Numbered from the stretch's first letter, positions 23,401-32,729 are shown. The stretch is 64,000 nucleotides of DNA from Melieria omissa (GCA_963971225.1 OZ020267.1:117049891-117113890), one strand, 5' to 3'. The notes: generated by a model from the letters alone, not told the origin. Program-made: numbers and translations.

Positions 23401-24832
23401 GCAAAAAAGTTTTCGCAGTCGACTTTCAAACACGCTGTCTGTAGCTGCCACAAGCAATGCGTGTTTACACTTCGATGTAACCACAAAAGCAGTCATATCA
23501 AAAGACAAACTTGACAGTTGAAAGATTGGCGATATGTCAATTAGGGAAAGAAAAACAGTAATGGTTCACAACCAAGGTCTATAGAACAAAGGTCCCGCCA
23601 CTTAGACGTCGTTGTGCTCGTGTGACGTCACACAGAAGCGAGCTCTGATTGGTCGAGCTTGTAAAATGCTAGAAAATGTAAACAAACCCGAAAAAAGGTA
23701 GTTGCCATACAGTAAAAATTAAGCAAGTTGAAATATGTATACATGCATATGGAATTATTTTAAATTTTTTTTTAGTTTACGCCTTTTAATGCAAGAGTTG
23801 TCTCGCATTTGAGCATTCAGGCTGCGTATTCGAAAATACATTTTTGATCGAAAAAAATTTTTTTTAACATTATCACTGCAAGAAATGTGTTGCGATTCTT
23901 CAATGTGCCGCTGCAAATAACAAGGTGCAGCGCACAGTCCATCGCCGTTGATACTTTGGAACACCATTTCAAGACTTTTAGCGCTTAAAGCTCAGAGGCA
24001 AGGTAACAGATATAAAATACGAATAACAAATATATAAATGTGGCAACACTACGAATTGCTCATTCTACGTCACAACATGGCGAGTGGCGTAACCTTTATT
24101 TTATAAACCTTGGTTCACAACCCAGCCCTCTCCCTTTTTTATAGTTTCGTTCTCACCAAATCTAAGTAAATATGAGAAACATCTTACAATAATAATGTTT
24201 TTAATCCGAAATTCAATAATACTAATTTATTAATACTAATTTAAGACTAATGTCAGTAATAAAAATTTGTTGCTAATGTTTTGTTCTTTATTTACATATT
24301 TTCAAACAGAGCATAAAGAGCACCATCCCTTTCAACTTACATCGCAAAATATATCTAGTGAACTGAGTAATAGCACAGAGAAACTGCAACATTCAGTTTA
24401 CACTGCTAACATTATTCATTGTTGTAACAACGATAGCAAATCGTTCATGAAATCGACTTCGGATATCCCAGAAGCACTCAGTGTTGCCACCGCGTACACA
24501 CAACCTGTGACACTTACCCCCAATTTAATTCCAGTAACAAATCAAAAGTATAATTTTATTTTATATGACGCAAGTACTACAGGTATTTACCTTTTTACAG
24601 CCTATCCTTCCCTAACTCTAACCCGAATTGGCACTCGGATACCTGTACCTTTACCAATGCAGAGAGAACGATGGAAAAAGAGCAGATATTAATGCAACAA
24701 CGAACGCGGCACACACAGCAGCAACGGACGCAGCAGCACCAGCAATTTTTACCGAATTCTGCAGTGCTCCATGATGGCTGCGTTGGTGTTTGCTGCTCAG
24801 ACGAAGAAGAGGGCTATGAAAATCTGAATTAA
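11393..24832 (+). CDS. Shawl: Shaw-like (Kv3-type) voltage-gated K+ channel, complete CDS in 12 exons
   Basis: Pore-forming subunit of a delayed-rectifier potassium channel in the plasma membrane; four subunits assemble through T1. Exons: 11393-11436, 14102-14251, 15472-15604, 15664-15843, 15935-16483, 16540-16836, 16957-17166, 17235-17430, 18540-18656, 20222-20326, 24310-24547, 24601-24832. The sum is 2451 nt (816 aa plus stop), and all phases close. T1 begins [15 protein letters not shown] and has the zinc site H-x5-C-x20-CC. S1 follows KIVASM; S2 is [13 protein letters not shown]4 carries [16 protein letters not shown]; the filter is [10 protein letters not shown]6 has the PVPVIV gate hinge. 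A loop of about 135 aa between S1 and S2 is Pro-rich and carries four N-x-S/T sequons. Start choice: in-frame TGA at 11348, no other ATG between. Exons 1-8 are near certain; the tail exons 9-12 are inferred from open frames and splice phases. Shaw itself is the alternative name, but the long S1-S2 insert fits the Shaw-like paralog. Confidence 0.9.
11617..11880 (+). repeat. tRNA-derived SINE in Shawl intron 1
   Basis: The tRNA-like head (GTCCAGCGGGTAGCGCG for box A, GGTTCGATTCCTGG for box B) is followed by a body with GGCAAAACCTCCAAGAG and GCCGTTCGGATTCGGCG. It follows a short (CT)n run. Confidence 0.75.
11995..13797 (+). mobile_element. Decayed Tc1-type transposon
   Basis: Ends CACTAGTCAGAATAAGTTTG face inward with TA on both sides. 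An internal copy of the terminal motif lies near 13580 (GTACGCAAACTTTTTCTGA). Plus-strand relics of the transposase are visible, such as [16 protein letters not shown] near 13096, but stops and shifts break them. A 296-bp MITE sits inside. Confidence 0.75.
12683..12978. mobile_element. Harbinger-like MITE (TTA duplication)
   Basis: Ends GGGGTCGTCCATAAATTACG, exactly inverted at the other end, are flanked by TTA at 12680-12682 and 12979-12981. Long G runs lie just inside both ends. It is inserted in the Tc1 relic, so it is younger than that element. Confidence 0.8.
14102..14251 (+). CDS. Shawl: Shawl exon 2 (T1 domain)
   Basis: Encodes the T1 core from [19 protein letters not shown] to FTQILNYYR. 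The acceptor is TTTTCTTAG and the donor GTAATC. Phase 2 in and out. Confidence 0.93.
14252..15471 (+). other. Shawl intron 2
   Basis: AT-rich intron. No transposon ends or extra exon seen. Confidence 0.5.
15472..15604 (+). CDS. Shawl: Shawl exon 3 (T1 zinc site)
   Basis: Encodes [18 protein letters not shown] through [15 protein letters not shown], with the H-x5-C-x20-CC zinc ligands of non-Shaker Kv tetramerisation domains. The donor is GTATTC. Confidence 0.93.
15664..15843 (+). CDS. Shawl: Shawl exon 4 (T1-S1 linker)
   Basis: Sixty codons, [15 protein letters not shown] through [11 protein letters not shown]. The 59-bp intron before it has acceptor TTTTCTTTAG; the donor is GTAAGT. Confidence 0.92.
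15935..16483 (+). CDS. Shawl: Shawl exon 5 (S1, long extracellular loop, S2)
   Basis: 183 codons: S1 ([13 protein letters not shown]), a Pro-rich and basic insert of about 135 aa with NGS, NMS, NYS and NVS sequons, then S2. In most Kv channels this loop is far shorter. The insert has less conserved-looking composition than the membrane segments around it. Confidence 0.92.
16540..16836 (+). CDS. Shawl: Shawl exon 6 (S3-S5)
   Basis: 99 codons covering S3 ([12 protein letters not shown]), the S4 sensor with regularly spaced Arg/Lys, and S5 ([16 protein letters not shown]). The acceptor is TTTGCTAG and the donor GTAAGT. Confidence 0.93.
16957..17166 (+). CDS. Shawl: Shawl exon 7 (pore and S6)
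   Basis: 70 codons with the pore helix, TVGYGD filter and S6. It ends CACACGCAG directly before a GC donor (GCAAGT). Confidence 0.93.
17167..17234 (+). other. Shawl: GC-AG intron of Shawl
   Basis: A 68-bp intron: donor CAG|GCAAGT and acceptor TTTATTCTACAG. Only this cut keeps HTQ joined to [11 protein letters not shown], the continuation normally seen after S6 in Shaw proteins. The nearest GT (two bases into AAGTGT) breaks the frame. Confidence 0.8.
17235..17430 (+). CDS. Shawl: Shawl exon 8 (proximal C-tail)
   Basis: Encodes [20 protein letters not shown], a Ser/Thr/Gln-rich segment, and DPFGGTKI, ending in phase 1 at the consensus donor GTATGT. The basic KKRRR patch is typical just after Shaw S6. 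Confidence 0.88.
18237..18281 (+). CDS. Shawl: Possible alternative last exon of Shawl
   Basis: After a very pyrimidine-rich tract and CTAACATAG, the phase left by exon 8 reads [13 protein letters not shown] and stops at 18279-18281. It is the right phase for a short alternative tail. Support is only the acceptor quality and frame. Confidence 0.3.
18540..18656 (+). CDS. Shawl: Shawl exon 9 (C-tail, phase 1-1 cassette)
   Basis: 117 nt, open, with acceptor ACTACAG and donor GTAAGT. Encodes [20 protein letters not shown] and more. Its length is a multiple of three and both ends are phase 1, so it can be skipped without a frame change. Confidence 0.7.
18657..20221 (+). other. Shawl intron 9
   Basis: AT-rich. 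No mobile element or further exon recognised. Confidence 0.45.
20222..20326 (+). CDS. Shawl: Shawl exon 10 (C-tail, phase 1-1 cassette)
   Basis: 105 nt, open, ending [11 protein letters not shown] before a strong donor (TTAG|GTAAGT). The acceptor (CTGCATAG) has a weak pyrimidine tract. The other acceptor (GTGCAG at 20250) would create a stop at once. A mariner relic begins 24 bp after the exon end. Confidence 0.6.
20350..20962 (-). mobile_element. Internally deleted mariner-family element
   Basis: A 613-bp element with inverted ends TAGGGTGTTTTTTTTAGAGG and TA duplications at 20348-20349 and 20963-20964. The minus strand keeps the transposase N-terminus ([28 protein letters not shown], then an HTH-like part), and the frame then jumps to a short C-terminal scrap. 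The catalytic domain is deleted. It sits 24 bp inside the Shawl intron after exon 10. Confidence 0.82.
20963..22009 (+). other. Shawl intron 10, unremarkable part
   Basis: AT-rich. No feature I can support. Confidence 0.4.
22745..23336. mobile_element. Harbinger-like MITE nested in copy A
   Basis: Ends CAGCCTGATTCTGT and CAGCCCGATTCTGT (inverted) are flanked by TAA at 22742-22744 and 23337-23339. The insertion is missing from the second copy of the host MITE. Confidence 0.75.
22953..23034 (+). repeat. tRNA-derived SINE head nested in a MITE
   Basis: GATAGCCCAGCGGGTACGCG (box A region) and GGTTCGAATCCTGG (box B). The body is short or absent. This is the third nesting level inside the Shawl intron. 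Confidence 0.65.
23574..24111. mobile_element. Unclassified inverted-repeat insert nested in copy A
   Basis: Imperfect inverted ends AAGGTCTATAGAACAAAGGT and AAGGTTTATAAAATAAAGGT lie between two halves of the copy A end motif (GGTTCACAACC). The copy at 28489 lacks this block. I could not assign a superfamily. Confidence 0.6.
24310..24547 (+). CDS. Shawl: Shawl exon 11 (C-tail)
   Basis: Encodes [18 protein letters not shown] through PNLIPVTNQ, rich in Ser/Thr/Asn. The acceptor is TTTCAAACAG. The chosen donor (AA|GTATAA, phase 2) gives a 53-bp intron. Reading through instead stays open for 48 codons and stops at 24692. Confidence 0.68.
24601..24832 (+). CDS. Shawl: Shawl exon 12 (stop codon)
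   Basis: The acceptor TTTTTACAG opens a frame with a Gln-rich stretch and the acidic end [13 protein letters not shown], stopping at 24830-24832. This frame makes the whole CDS an exact multiple of three. Confidence 0.62.
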
Positions 24833-25399
24833 AAAAATGATGCCCTGAACACCGACGGATATAAGATTCCACTTTAAGGCTGCTCTCATTGTTACAAATC
24901 ATTTTGAACAACCACAAGAATTATGTATTAATATATTAATTTAACGAGCAAGTCTTACTTTTGAAGATTTTTAAGTGTTAGTTACAGAACATCAAATTCA
25001 ATTTAAAGTGATCGATTCATATTTTTAAAAAGTCAAGAAGCGTAAAAATTTTAAATAGTTGAACAGTATTTAAAAAAAGTGCAATATATGTATGGGTTAT
25101 ATTAGTTTCGATACCAACAATATTTAAATAGGTATATAAATACTAGTAAAAGTCAGTTATATATGCAAAGCTAACGTAAACGTTCGTTTCGTTATTTTAG
25201 TACAATGCTTATTATAACTAAAATTATCCTTCATCACAAGATTATTTTCATCGTTGCAATGTGCATTGTTAATTACAAGTAAATCGTGTCTTTAGTGCAC
25301 AAAGACTTTACTAATACTCACTCATACGTCTCCTACAACAGAACACATTGAACTTATTGAGGGCGATCTATCGAAAACATGATTTCGTATGTACATTAA
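24833..25399 (+). other. Presumed Shawl 3' UTR and downstream
   Basis: AT-rich with no coding signal. The cleavage site cannot be fixed from sequence. Confidence 0.35.
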
Positions 25400-25637
25400 C
25401 CCCCTTCGGGACTACTGGGATAATACGTCCCACTCAGTTTTCAATGCTCCTCAAAACATTTATTCTGATCTTATGTCCCATGTAGAATATTTATTCGAGT
25501 TATATGTGCCCGCATAAAAGGATAATTTCAGAGTTTGTGAGTATGCAACATAATCTTGTAGCCACAACTCTCAGGGAATGGAAATATTTCTACCAGAGGT
25601 AATTTGGTTTTCAAAATTAAGCTCCGTCCTGAACGGG
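25400..25637. mobile_element. Short piggyBac-type MITE
   Basis: 238 bp between TTAA sites (25396-25399, 25638-25641), with ends CCCCCTTCGGGAC and GTCCTGAACGGG. It is related along its length to the element at 48706-48942. Confidence 0.75.
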
Positions 25638-26704
25638 TTAAGGCGGCGACACCCACGTATGTAGAACATACTATAATTATTTCAAAAGTATTGTGACTAA
25701 TAAGATTCATTACACATTATTTTTCAAATCTCGACGCCTTTCAAATCTATTGTATTGCGCTTGCACGGACTTATCAGACTTACCGGTATGGGCTTGAACA
25801 AATAAACTGATAAACGAAAAATAATTCTGAAATGTTAAAGTTGCAACCTTCTTACGGTGTAAATATATTGTACATACATACCAACATTAAAAAACATACA
25901 TACAGATGTGTAGGAACTAGGCAACCAATCACGAAATTGAAAAAAAAGACTATTTGATCAGAACAAAAAGAACAAAATTTCTATAAATATTGTAAAAAGA
26001 AATAAGATTTACATGTTTTAATATTTCCACACATATAATTACATATGTTATGATGAATACATGTTATAATGTAACTATTTTTAATTCTTTTTTACATTGT
26101 ATAATAAAAAATTTAGATAAAACTTGATCAAATTTGTAAAATATGCATCTTTGTTTGTCAAAGATGTATATTTTTTAATCAAATGAGAATTTCATAAATC
26201 TGTAATATATATATGTAGAAGTTAGTTTTTAAGTTGAATATTATATTTGGACTAATAACTCCCGTACCAAATACAAGTACAGAATTAATATCACTAGATT
26301 CGAAGGACTTAAATGGTAAATTATGGTAATTTTGTTATTTATTTTTGGAAATTCATGAAGAAGGCTGTGGATGTTGAAAACAAAATTGTTAATTATTTCA
26401 ATTAGCCTGAACCCTACATTTTATCAGCTTTCTCTTTATTTCCCCTCTTTCCAATATAAAAATCGGTAACAGGTAGAACACAAATAAACTTTCAAAAATT
26501 ATGATATATCAAGGGTAATATTCTTGGTACTTACATATTATGTAGACATCTGTGGCTAATATGACAGTGATAATGTGAATTATCCATCAAATGTTGTTTT
26601 CTCTAAAATGTTTTCTTGTGAAATCTTATCTCAAGTGTTTAACTAAAAATGATATATTACTAAACTACTAAAAAACTACTTAAATTTCGTTAAAGTTCGT
26701 TTCG
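25638..26704. other. Intergenic, no gene recognised
   Basis: Very AT-rich. Nothing supported. Confidence 0.4.
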
Positions 26705-26975
26705 CGTTAGTGCGTTGGACCGCTAGTCAAATGTGACGCTCGAACCCAGGTTCAAGACTCCGTTGCTGCTAACACCAAAAAAAAAAGAAAAACAACAATT
26801 TTTCTTTCGGCGGCTGTGCTCTCACCAGGAAACGGCAAACCTCTGGGAGTAAAATTACCTATGAAAACGCTCCCAACTCGCCGTTCGGAATCGGCATAAA
26901 ACTGTAGTCCCTTCCAACCTTGTGCAAATTCGCACGCACAACACGGATGCTTGCGGGTAGCTAGGTCTTAGTCAC
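26705..26975 (+). repeat. tRNA-derived SINE, second head type
   Basis: Box-A-like GTTAGTGCGTTGGACCGC and box-B-like GGTTCAAGACTCC, then an A-rich stretch and a body with GGCAAACCTCTGGGAGTAAA and CGCCGTTCGGAATCGG. The body matches that of the 11617 SINE although the head differs. Confidence 0.72.
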
Positions 26976-27026
26976 ATAATCGTGCTGTCGTGCCAGTCAA
27001 TTATTATTATTATGAGCTGTACTCTT

Positions 27027-27878
27027 AGTGCGCGTACACACATGAAGCGGTGCTGTGCTGTGCGGCGCTGTGCTTTACCGAGCGTTGCTTTCAAACTGCC
27101 GTTGTCAAATGCGAGTGTTCACACATGCTACTTTTTCAGCAGCGTCACGCAGCGCGACGCAGCGCTTGGTTTGAAACTTTCAAAATATTTGATTCGCCGC
27201 GTGACGCTGCTGCAGCAAGCATGGACTGTGAAAATATAATATCGGAAATTGTTATTCAGCATGCGTTGTGTTAGTTAATGATTTTAATTAATTAATTAAT
27301 GATTTTTCTTATTTATTTTTATTTAATATGAATTAATATTAATTTTTTACTTTTCCTTCATTATTATGAGTTATCTTTTTTTCACAATAATATAAATAAA
27401 CCTTCTTTTTCAATATCTGAGAATAGTTATAATTGAAAATGCACTTTTATGAAATTTTTTTGAAAAATCAACTAATTCGGCCACTTTGTAGGGGCTGAAA
27501 CCTCATTTATCCCTTTTCCCCCTTTTACGTTTGGACCTGAAATCTTTTAAAAACAGTCCATTTGCTGTTATTGCTTGCCAACTTAGCTCAAAAAATGAAA
27601 ACTTTCTTTGTAAAATGGATGAGAAGAAAAATATTAACATATATTTATAGTGTCGGTTTCCGTATATAAAAATTGGTGTCGGTGTGAAGGTTAAAAAACT
27701 GTTTTCACTGAGAAATTACAAATCTTCACTGCACAGCCACATGTTGACAACAGGTTGATACTTGCAAAAGCTCCGCTCCGCACCGCGTTAAGTGTGAACA
27801 CTGAAAGCGTAGCAAAGCGCCGCTCGGTAAAGCACAGCGCCGCACAGCACAGCACCGCTTCATGTGTGCACGCGCACT
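27027..27878. mobile_element. MITE with G+C-rich inverted ends
   Basis: About 58 bp at each end are nearly identical in inverted orientation (AGTGCGCGTACACACATGAA, and onward through CGGCGCTGTGCTTTACCGAG). A weaker inverted match continues further inward. I see no clear target duplication, so the class is open. Confidence 0.7.
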
Positions 27879-28488
27879 TAGAAAGCCAGGATTTTTGGAC
27901 AAGGTCTACATCCACATCGTTATCAGCGATAAAATTTATCAGTTCGAGGTAAGCAGAATCGAATCAATACTACCAAGAACACATACCTTTGGAGTTCTTA
28001 ACCCTAACTTACTGTTGCCCCTGCAGTTCCTGTTTATCTAGCGACAGCTAATCGACCATAATTAGTGTGTTGCTTCTTACGGAAATGCTGAAAGGATTCA
28101 GGTCCTGGGTTTTGACATTCGATTAACTTGAGTATGGTTTCCTTTTTCGGGACTGGCAGTGGAACCAATACAAAGATTGGTAATTTTAAAGTACAAGCAT
28201 ACAAATTACAGTATATCAAAGACTCTTGTACAACATGCGGGTGCTTTTCACGTCATGTATGCATCGCAATTATATCACAGTCCTCTTGTCCTCAATTGAG
28301 TTTAAATTTAAAACCTAACGATGCAGACGTTAAAGGTTCTAAAAAATGAAGAGAACACATATCAAATTAGATAACTATTCATTACACTTCGAGACTAAAT
28401 AAAAGCCGTCAATTTAACCTTACCTTACTTATTTACCCTTAATTTTGGAAATAGTTATTAATATTAAGGGATTCGAAACTTTTCAGTA
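27879..28488. other. Intergenic, no gene recognised
   Basis: No exon or repeat boundary that I can support. Confidence 0.4.
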
Positions 28489-29468
28489 AGGGAGAGGGCT
28501 GGGTTGTGAACCAGGCTGGGGTGTGAACCATTGCCGTTTTTTCTTTCCCTAATTGACATATCGCCAATCCTTCAACTGTCAATTTTGTCTTATGATATGA
28601 CTCTGCTCTGTGGTTACACCGAAGTACAAACACGTATTGCTTGTGGCAGCAATCGAGAAAAAAAAAAAAAAAATCGTGTTTGAAAATCGACTGCGAAAAC
28701 TTGTTGGCTTTTTTTTAAAGTGCTATCTTAGTGACTGAGCTTATTGCAAAAAGGTCAGTGTAATACATGTTTATTTAGTGTTTTGATTCTATTTTACGAT
28801 GCAATATTTGTTTTTGTCGAATTATGATTGGAAGTGTCGTTTATTTTAAAGTTTCCAAAATGGCATCGTGGTTGGGCTGTGAACCACTGAGGTGGCTGGG
28901 TTATGAACCACCTGTTTTTCGTACTACATTTGTTCTAACACTGTCAAATATGGACGGATATATTAAAATAAAGTCATTTTATATAATTTAACTCGATTTC
29001 GTTGTGTTCACTTGAAGTGAGCCAATACGAGAACACGTTCGTATTTCACATGCAAACATTCCGACACAGATTAGGATGAAAATTTAAAAAATTGAGCAGT
29101 TTCATTCATTGCGATTTTTTGGCCTAAGAGGCGTCATTATAACTTTTTTTCACCTCTTGAGGCTTCCTGATTAAATAAATTCTCAATGTACTTAAAAATT
29201 ATGGGTGTTTTCTTCGTATTTTCTGACTTTAATAGGGATTTTCCAGATGGTTCACAACCCAGCCACTTTTTTGAAAAAGCGAAAAATCACGTTCTTAGAA
29301 AATTGGACGTAGAGAGTTAAATTTCAATCAAAACGGTAATCTGTCTTCATAACAAAGTTGCGTTATATATTCACCTTTCCAACGGTATCTTCGATTTTTC
29401 GATATCTTTATTCTGAGAAAAGTTAGAGCCGAAAAACAAAACCCGGTTCACACCCCAGCCCTCTCCCT
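28489..29468. mobile_element. Large MITE, copy B
   Basis: 980 bp with ends AGGGAGAGGGCTGGG and TA duplications at 28487-28488 and 29469-29470. The subterminal motif GGTTCACA..CCAGCC repeats near both ends. It lies opposite to copy A at 22010 and provides the uninterrupted reference for it. TA suggests Tc1/mariner-type mobilisation. Confidence 0.82.
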
Positions 29469-29647
29469 TACCATTATTAGGAGCAAATAGAATTCAAAAC
29501 AAATTTAAATATATTGTACATTGCAGTTACACTTTATAGTGTCGAGCTTTTTATATAAGCGTATTGTAACTGTTACGATTTCTACTTTCGAAAAGCAACC
29601 AGCTTAAGTAATCCAATGTTTCCGCGGATAACAAATATAAAGTTTAA

Positions 29648-29729
29648 CCCTTTCCGACATGAAAATAAACCCGTTCTGTATGAATTGTATGGGCTGTAGT
29701 CCAATATATTGACATTGTGACTGAAAGGG
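29648..29729. mobile_element. Tiny TTAA-flanked MITE
   Basis: 82 bp between TTAA sites with CCCTTTC and GAAAGGG ends. It resembles the ends of the 48706 element and may be an internal-deletion product of that family. Confidence 0.45.
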
Positions 29730-29739
29730 TTAAAAGTTG

Positions 29740-30700
29740 TCATGGAAGTCACCTATCTTCGCACCACCATTAACAGCCAAGCAACGTCAGTCTGATAAAA
29801 AGATAAAAGTCTTTCAGTCTGAGATAAAACAAAGACTGACTCTTGCTGAATCGTAGGTGCTGACATGGGCTCCGTAAGCAATCAATTATAAAGTCACACG
29901 CTCATTCTACCCTTGCTACTTTTTGGCGAAAAGGTATGAATTGTGATGAAGAATGATGAAGTCATACTTAACACGTTGAAGACCGCATTGAAAAATTGTA
30001 TTTCTCACATAGGGAACTACTACATGGGCTGAAAAGTCTTTGGCCTGACATAGAGATGGCGCCAAAAATGTATAAACAGATGTATTATAACATTTATCAA
30101 GCCATGCTTTTGTTTCCACTGTATTTTTGCCCATCAAATAGCAATGTTTTATCAAAACACGAAATTCACTTTTTTCCATTGTTTACAAAAATTCAGAGGT
30201 AGCGTCACTTCGAAAGCAATAACTTGAAAACGAGTCAACCAAATGTCATGAAACTTTGACAGAATCTAAGTTAAGGATGGTTTTCCATGTACAACACAAT
30301 AATTCTTAATTTTTGGCGCCATCTCTATGTCAGGCCAAAGACTTTTCAGCCCATGTAGTAAGTCCGCTATATGCAGTTTCTCTTCGAGGGACCCTGCGAA
30401 TGGACTACTGTACATAAATTGAATTTAAATCATGCCCACCGGTGTACCGGTGTCCCCAGGTAAAACATGTCGTGTGCCCACCCGTGAGCACGCGGGCCGG
30501 TAATGTTGTTGCGGAGTGACCCACCGGTGGTCATGCGGTCTTTAACGGGTTAAAGTATTCAAGAAACATTCTTCGTAAAATATTCGGTGCTCTTCGTATC
30601 ACATGCAACGCCTTAATTAGTAATTGTATTCTACACATGAACAAAGAACCATAAAAAATGTGTTTGCAGAAGCCACTGGAAGAAGATGAAGACCATGCCT
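29740..30700 (+). pseudogene. Very degenerate LINE relic
   Basis: Scattered plus-strand matches to the C-terminal part of a LINE reverse transcriptase: EVTYLRTTINSQ, KSHTLILPLLL and, after the MITE, LRKIFGALRITCNALISN. Frames change and stops are frequent. The MITE at 30020-30358 splits it. The clade is not determinable. Confidence 0.4.
30020..30358. mobile_element. mariner-type MITE
   Basis: 339 bp with about 40 bp of perfect inverted ends starting CTACATGGGCTGAAAAGTCT. TA lies on both sides (30018-30019, 30359-30360). There is no transposase. Confidence 0.85.
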
Positions 30701-31216
30701 CCGATGGAAAAACCTTGAAACCCTTTCCGCGCTTGGTGTCACTTATCGGATACGGCTGTTTTGAAAGCGAAGCACTTGAATAGAGCTCAGCTGTAAGTCG
30801 ACAAAGGGTTGTTGTGCGTCGTTTACTCAATTCAGACCGAAGAAAATACGTTAAATCAGCAGGTTGCAAAAGAGAGAATGCAATTTGATGAAAGCGTAAT
30901 ATTTAAAATTGTTTTTTTATAAATCGGTTTGATATGCAGTTTTATAGAATTTCAAACCATTTGCTGCTCTGAACGAAGAATTCACCACAGTTCCCAAACT
31001 AAAACAATTTTCTTACTTTTCCGATTATCATTTATATTCAACCGTTGTTACCTGTGATCGTATAAATTGCAATGGAACAGTTTTGTGGATGTCACACTAA
31101 GATAGTACATACATATTTAATTATAGAAACCATAGAAATTATATATTATGTAGACTTTTGTGAAAATGTAAAGATGTAGGTAGTCAGTGTTATATTTATA
31201 TACGTTTAATCTCAGA
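30701..31216. other. Intergenic, no gene recognised
   Basis: The 3' flank of the following minus-strand gene lies here. Nothing else seen. Confidence 0.4.
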
Positions 31217-31401
31217 TTAGGCTGCAACTTCAGAGGACTCTGAACAATTTTGAGTATCCTCTTTCAACGATTCTTCCAATTTGGCCTTCTTCTCTGGTGT
31301 TTCAACCGAGTTTTCTGTGTCAGCGTCAGGGCTAGTCAATCTCTTATTTTCTTTCCTTTTTTCTTTTTTATCTTTTTTCGCAGCATCAGAGGGAGTAGAA
31401 T
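31217..31401 (-). CDS. Acidic protein exon 3
   Basis: Encodes DSTPSDAAKKDKKEKRK through SSEVAA and the TAA at 31217-31219. It holds the basic patch and a second acidic tail. Confidence 0.78.
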
Positions 31402-32206
31402 CTGGAAAATAAAATTACAGATTTTAGTAAACTTTAATATTTTCGTATACTATAATTATAAGCGCAAGTCTCACCCGTTGAATCTTCTACAATCTCTTGA
31501 GAAATCCGTTCCTCATCTTGAACTTCTTCAGAAATATCAGATTTTTCATTTCCAGCTACATCCAAAGCAGGAACGTCAGGACTAGGTTCGACGTCAGCTT
31601 TGCTTCCTTTTGCATCAGCACAGGTCGCCGTAGATGCTTCTTCCGCAACTTCTTTTTCTATTTCGGTAGCGGCAGCAAGTTTCTCTTTAGCTGAGATTTC
31701 ACTGCATCAAAAAAACCATAACCTTTTTAGTTACACAAACATACGCAAGTTTGTAATGAGTTAGAATCAGCGTGATATATATATATATATAATATATATA
31801 TATCTACTTATTAAAATACTAAAATATACATATCGTTTACAAACCAAAGCCGTTGCTTTCGCACACAAATTTACTTCCAGGCCTTGTCGCGCAAATTAAG
31901 ATTCTGCGTGAGTGAAACTACATAGCTTAAAACTCACAAAATAATTATGTGCATAACGAAAAAAAAAATTAAGCATTGTTTCTTCTAAAATCATTTGCAT
32001 TATTTGATTTCCAGTTCATGCTCGCCACACCACCTAGTAGACACAAGTTTCTAATACATTGTTTGTTAGAGAGGGACAGTAAACCGACGCTGTTACTGTA
32101 TGTACATATAAACTTTTTCCCCTTTGTATTATTTTCAATACACAAAACTTAACCGTACGCACGCAAAAATAGTTACTAACTTTTTCTCAACTGCGACATC
32201 GGCCAT
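31217..32206 (-). CDS. Small acidic, lysine-rich disordered protein, three exons
   Basis: Exons (minus): 32206-32181, 31701-31475, 31401-31217. Together they give 438 nt, 145 aa plus stop. Splice sites are GTTAGT/GATGCAG and GTGAGA/TTTCCAG, and phases 2 and 1 close exactly. The product starts MADVAVEKNE, has a Glu/Ala/Ser-rich acidic middle and a basic patch around residues 95-106 (KKDKKEKRKENKR, a likely nuclear localisation signal), and ends SESSEVAA. No folded domain, signal peptide or membrane segment is visible. Composition resembles prothymosin-like or decondensation-factor (Df31-like) chromatin proteins, which bind histones. That is a resemblance in style, not a recognised motif, so I give no symbol. 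The Kozak context (AAAATGG) is good. Confidence 0.78.
31475..31701 (-). CDS. Acidic protein exon 2
   Basis: 227 nt encoding the acidic middle (EISAKEKLAAATEIEKEV and onward). The acceptor is TTTTTTTGATGCAG and the donor G|GTGAGA. Confidence 0.8.
31776..31804. repeat. (AT)n microsatellite
   Basis: Two short runs of alternating A and T separated by one phase slip, in the intron of the acidic-protein gene. Confidence 0.85.
32181..32206 (-). CDS. Acidic protein exon 1
   Basis: A 26-nt start exon, MADVAVEK plus two bases, before donor GTTAGT. The 479-bp intron that follows contains an (AT)n tract near 31778-31803. Confidence 0.72.
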
Positions 32207-32696
32207 TTTGTACTTCCACAATTTGTATCAGCGGCAAATATAATGAACTAACTTAATTTCACTGTTAGCCTCGTCTCTTAGTTCAGAATTAGATATTTCT
32301 GTAGTAATTTCTTAATAAAGACAAATTTCACCGACAAGAACCACAACAAATGATACGTCCGAAGTACTCTGAAATGTGATGCCAAATGACGCGCTACGCC
32401 ATTTACAGGTTTTTGGATACGAACCAGTGTTGCAACAATGTTTCCCAAATAGTATCAAATGAGGGTAAACATTTTTTATGTTGCTCCTGTATGGAATACA
32501 GTATGCGTGTGGTTACTATGAAATAAATAACATTTACAAACCAGTAAAAAAAATACTTTCCTGAATAGAGCTGCTTTTTATAATTTCTTAAAGGGAAATC
32601 TAACTTTAAAATTTCAAAACCGCAGCATGCCGCACAAAATGCAACTCTGTGCGTATTGTGAAATCAGAATTGATTTTGCATGGTTGGATTGCTTAC

Positions 32697-32729
32697 CTTT
32701 TCACGGCGTCTACAAGCGGTTGACGCCAT
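32697..32729 (-). CDS. Candidate start exon of an unknown gene
   Basis: On the minus strand CAAAATGG starts 11 codons (MASTACRRREK) that end at a strong donor (AAG|GTAAGC), phase 0. It lies 490 bp upstream of the acidic-protein gene but does not fit its exon-2 phase. No partner exon found. Confidence 0.25.

Larger units (their letters stand above)
22010..24135. mobile_element. Large MITE, copy A, with nested insertions
   Basis: Ends AGGGAGAGGGCTGGG match the copy at 28489-29468 in opposite orientation. TA precedes the left end; the right flank is altered. The sequence aligned with the second copy is about 1 kb; the excess is a Harbinger-like MITE (22745-23336, with a SINE inside it) and another inverted-repeat insert (about 23574-24111). 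It lies within a Shawl intron. Confidence 0.75.

Noticed and set aside
24651..24917. Minus-strand 88-codon frame
   Set aside because: Lies opposite the last Shawl exon; an antisense shadow of its Gln-rich codons.
30425..30555. G+C-rich palindrome (ACCGGTGTACCGGTG and neighbours) as a regulatory site
   Set aside because: Could be the remains of a TTAA element (ends in AACGGGTTAA) but I found no matching left end; too weak to call.
30531..30869. 112-codon minus-strand gene
   Set aside because: It is antisense to the LINE relic on the plus strand, and Ser-rich by translation of a GAAGAAGA-type run.
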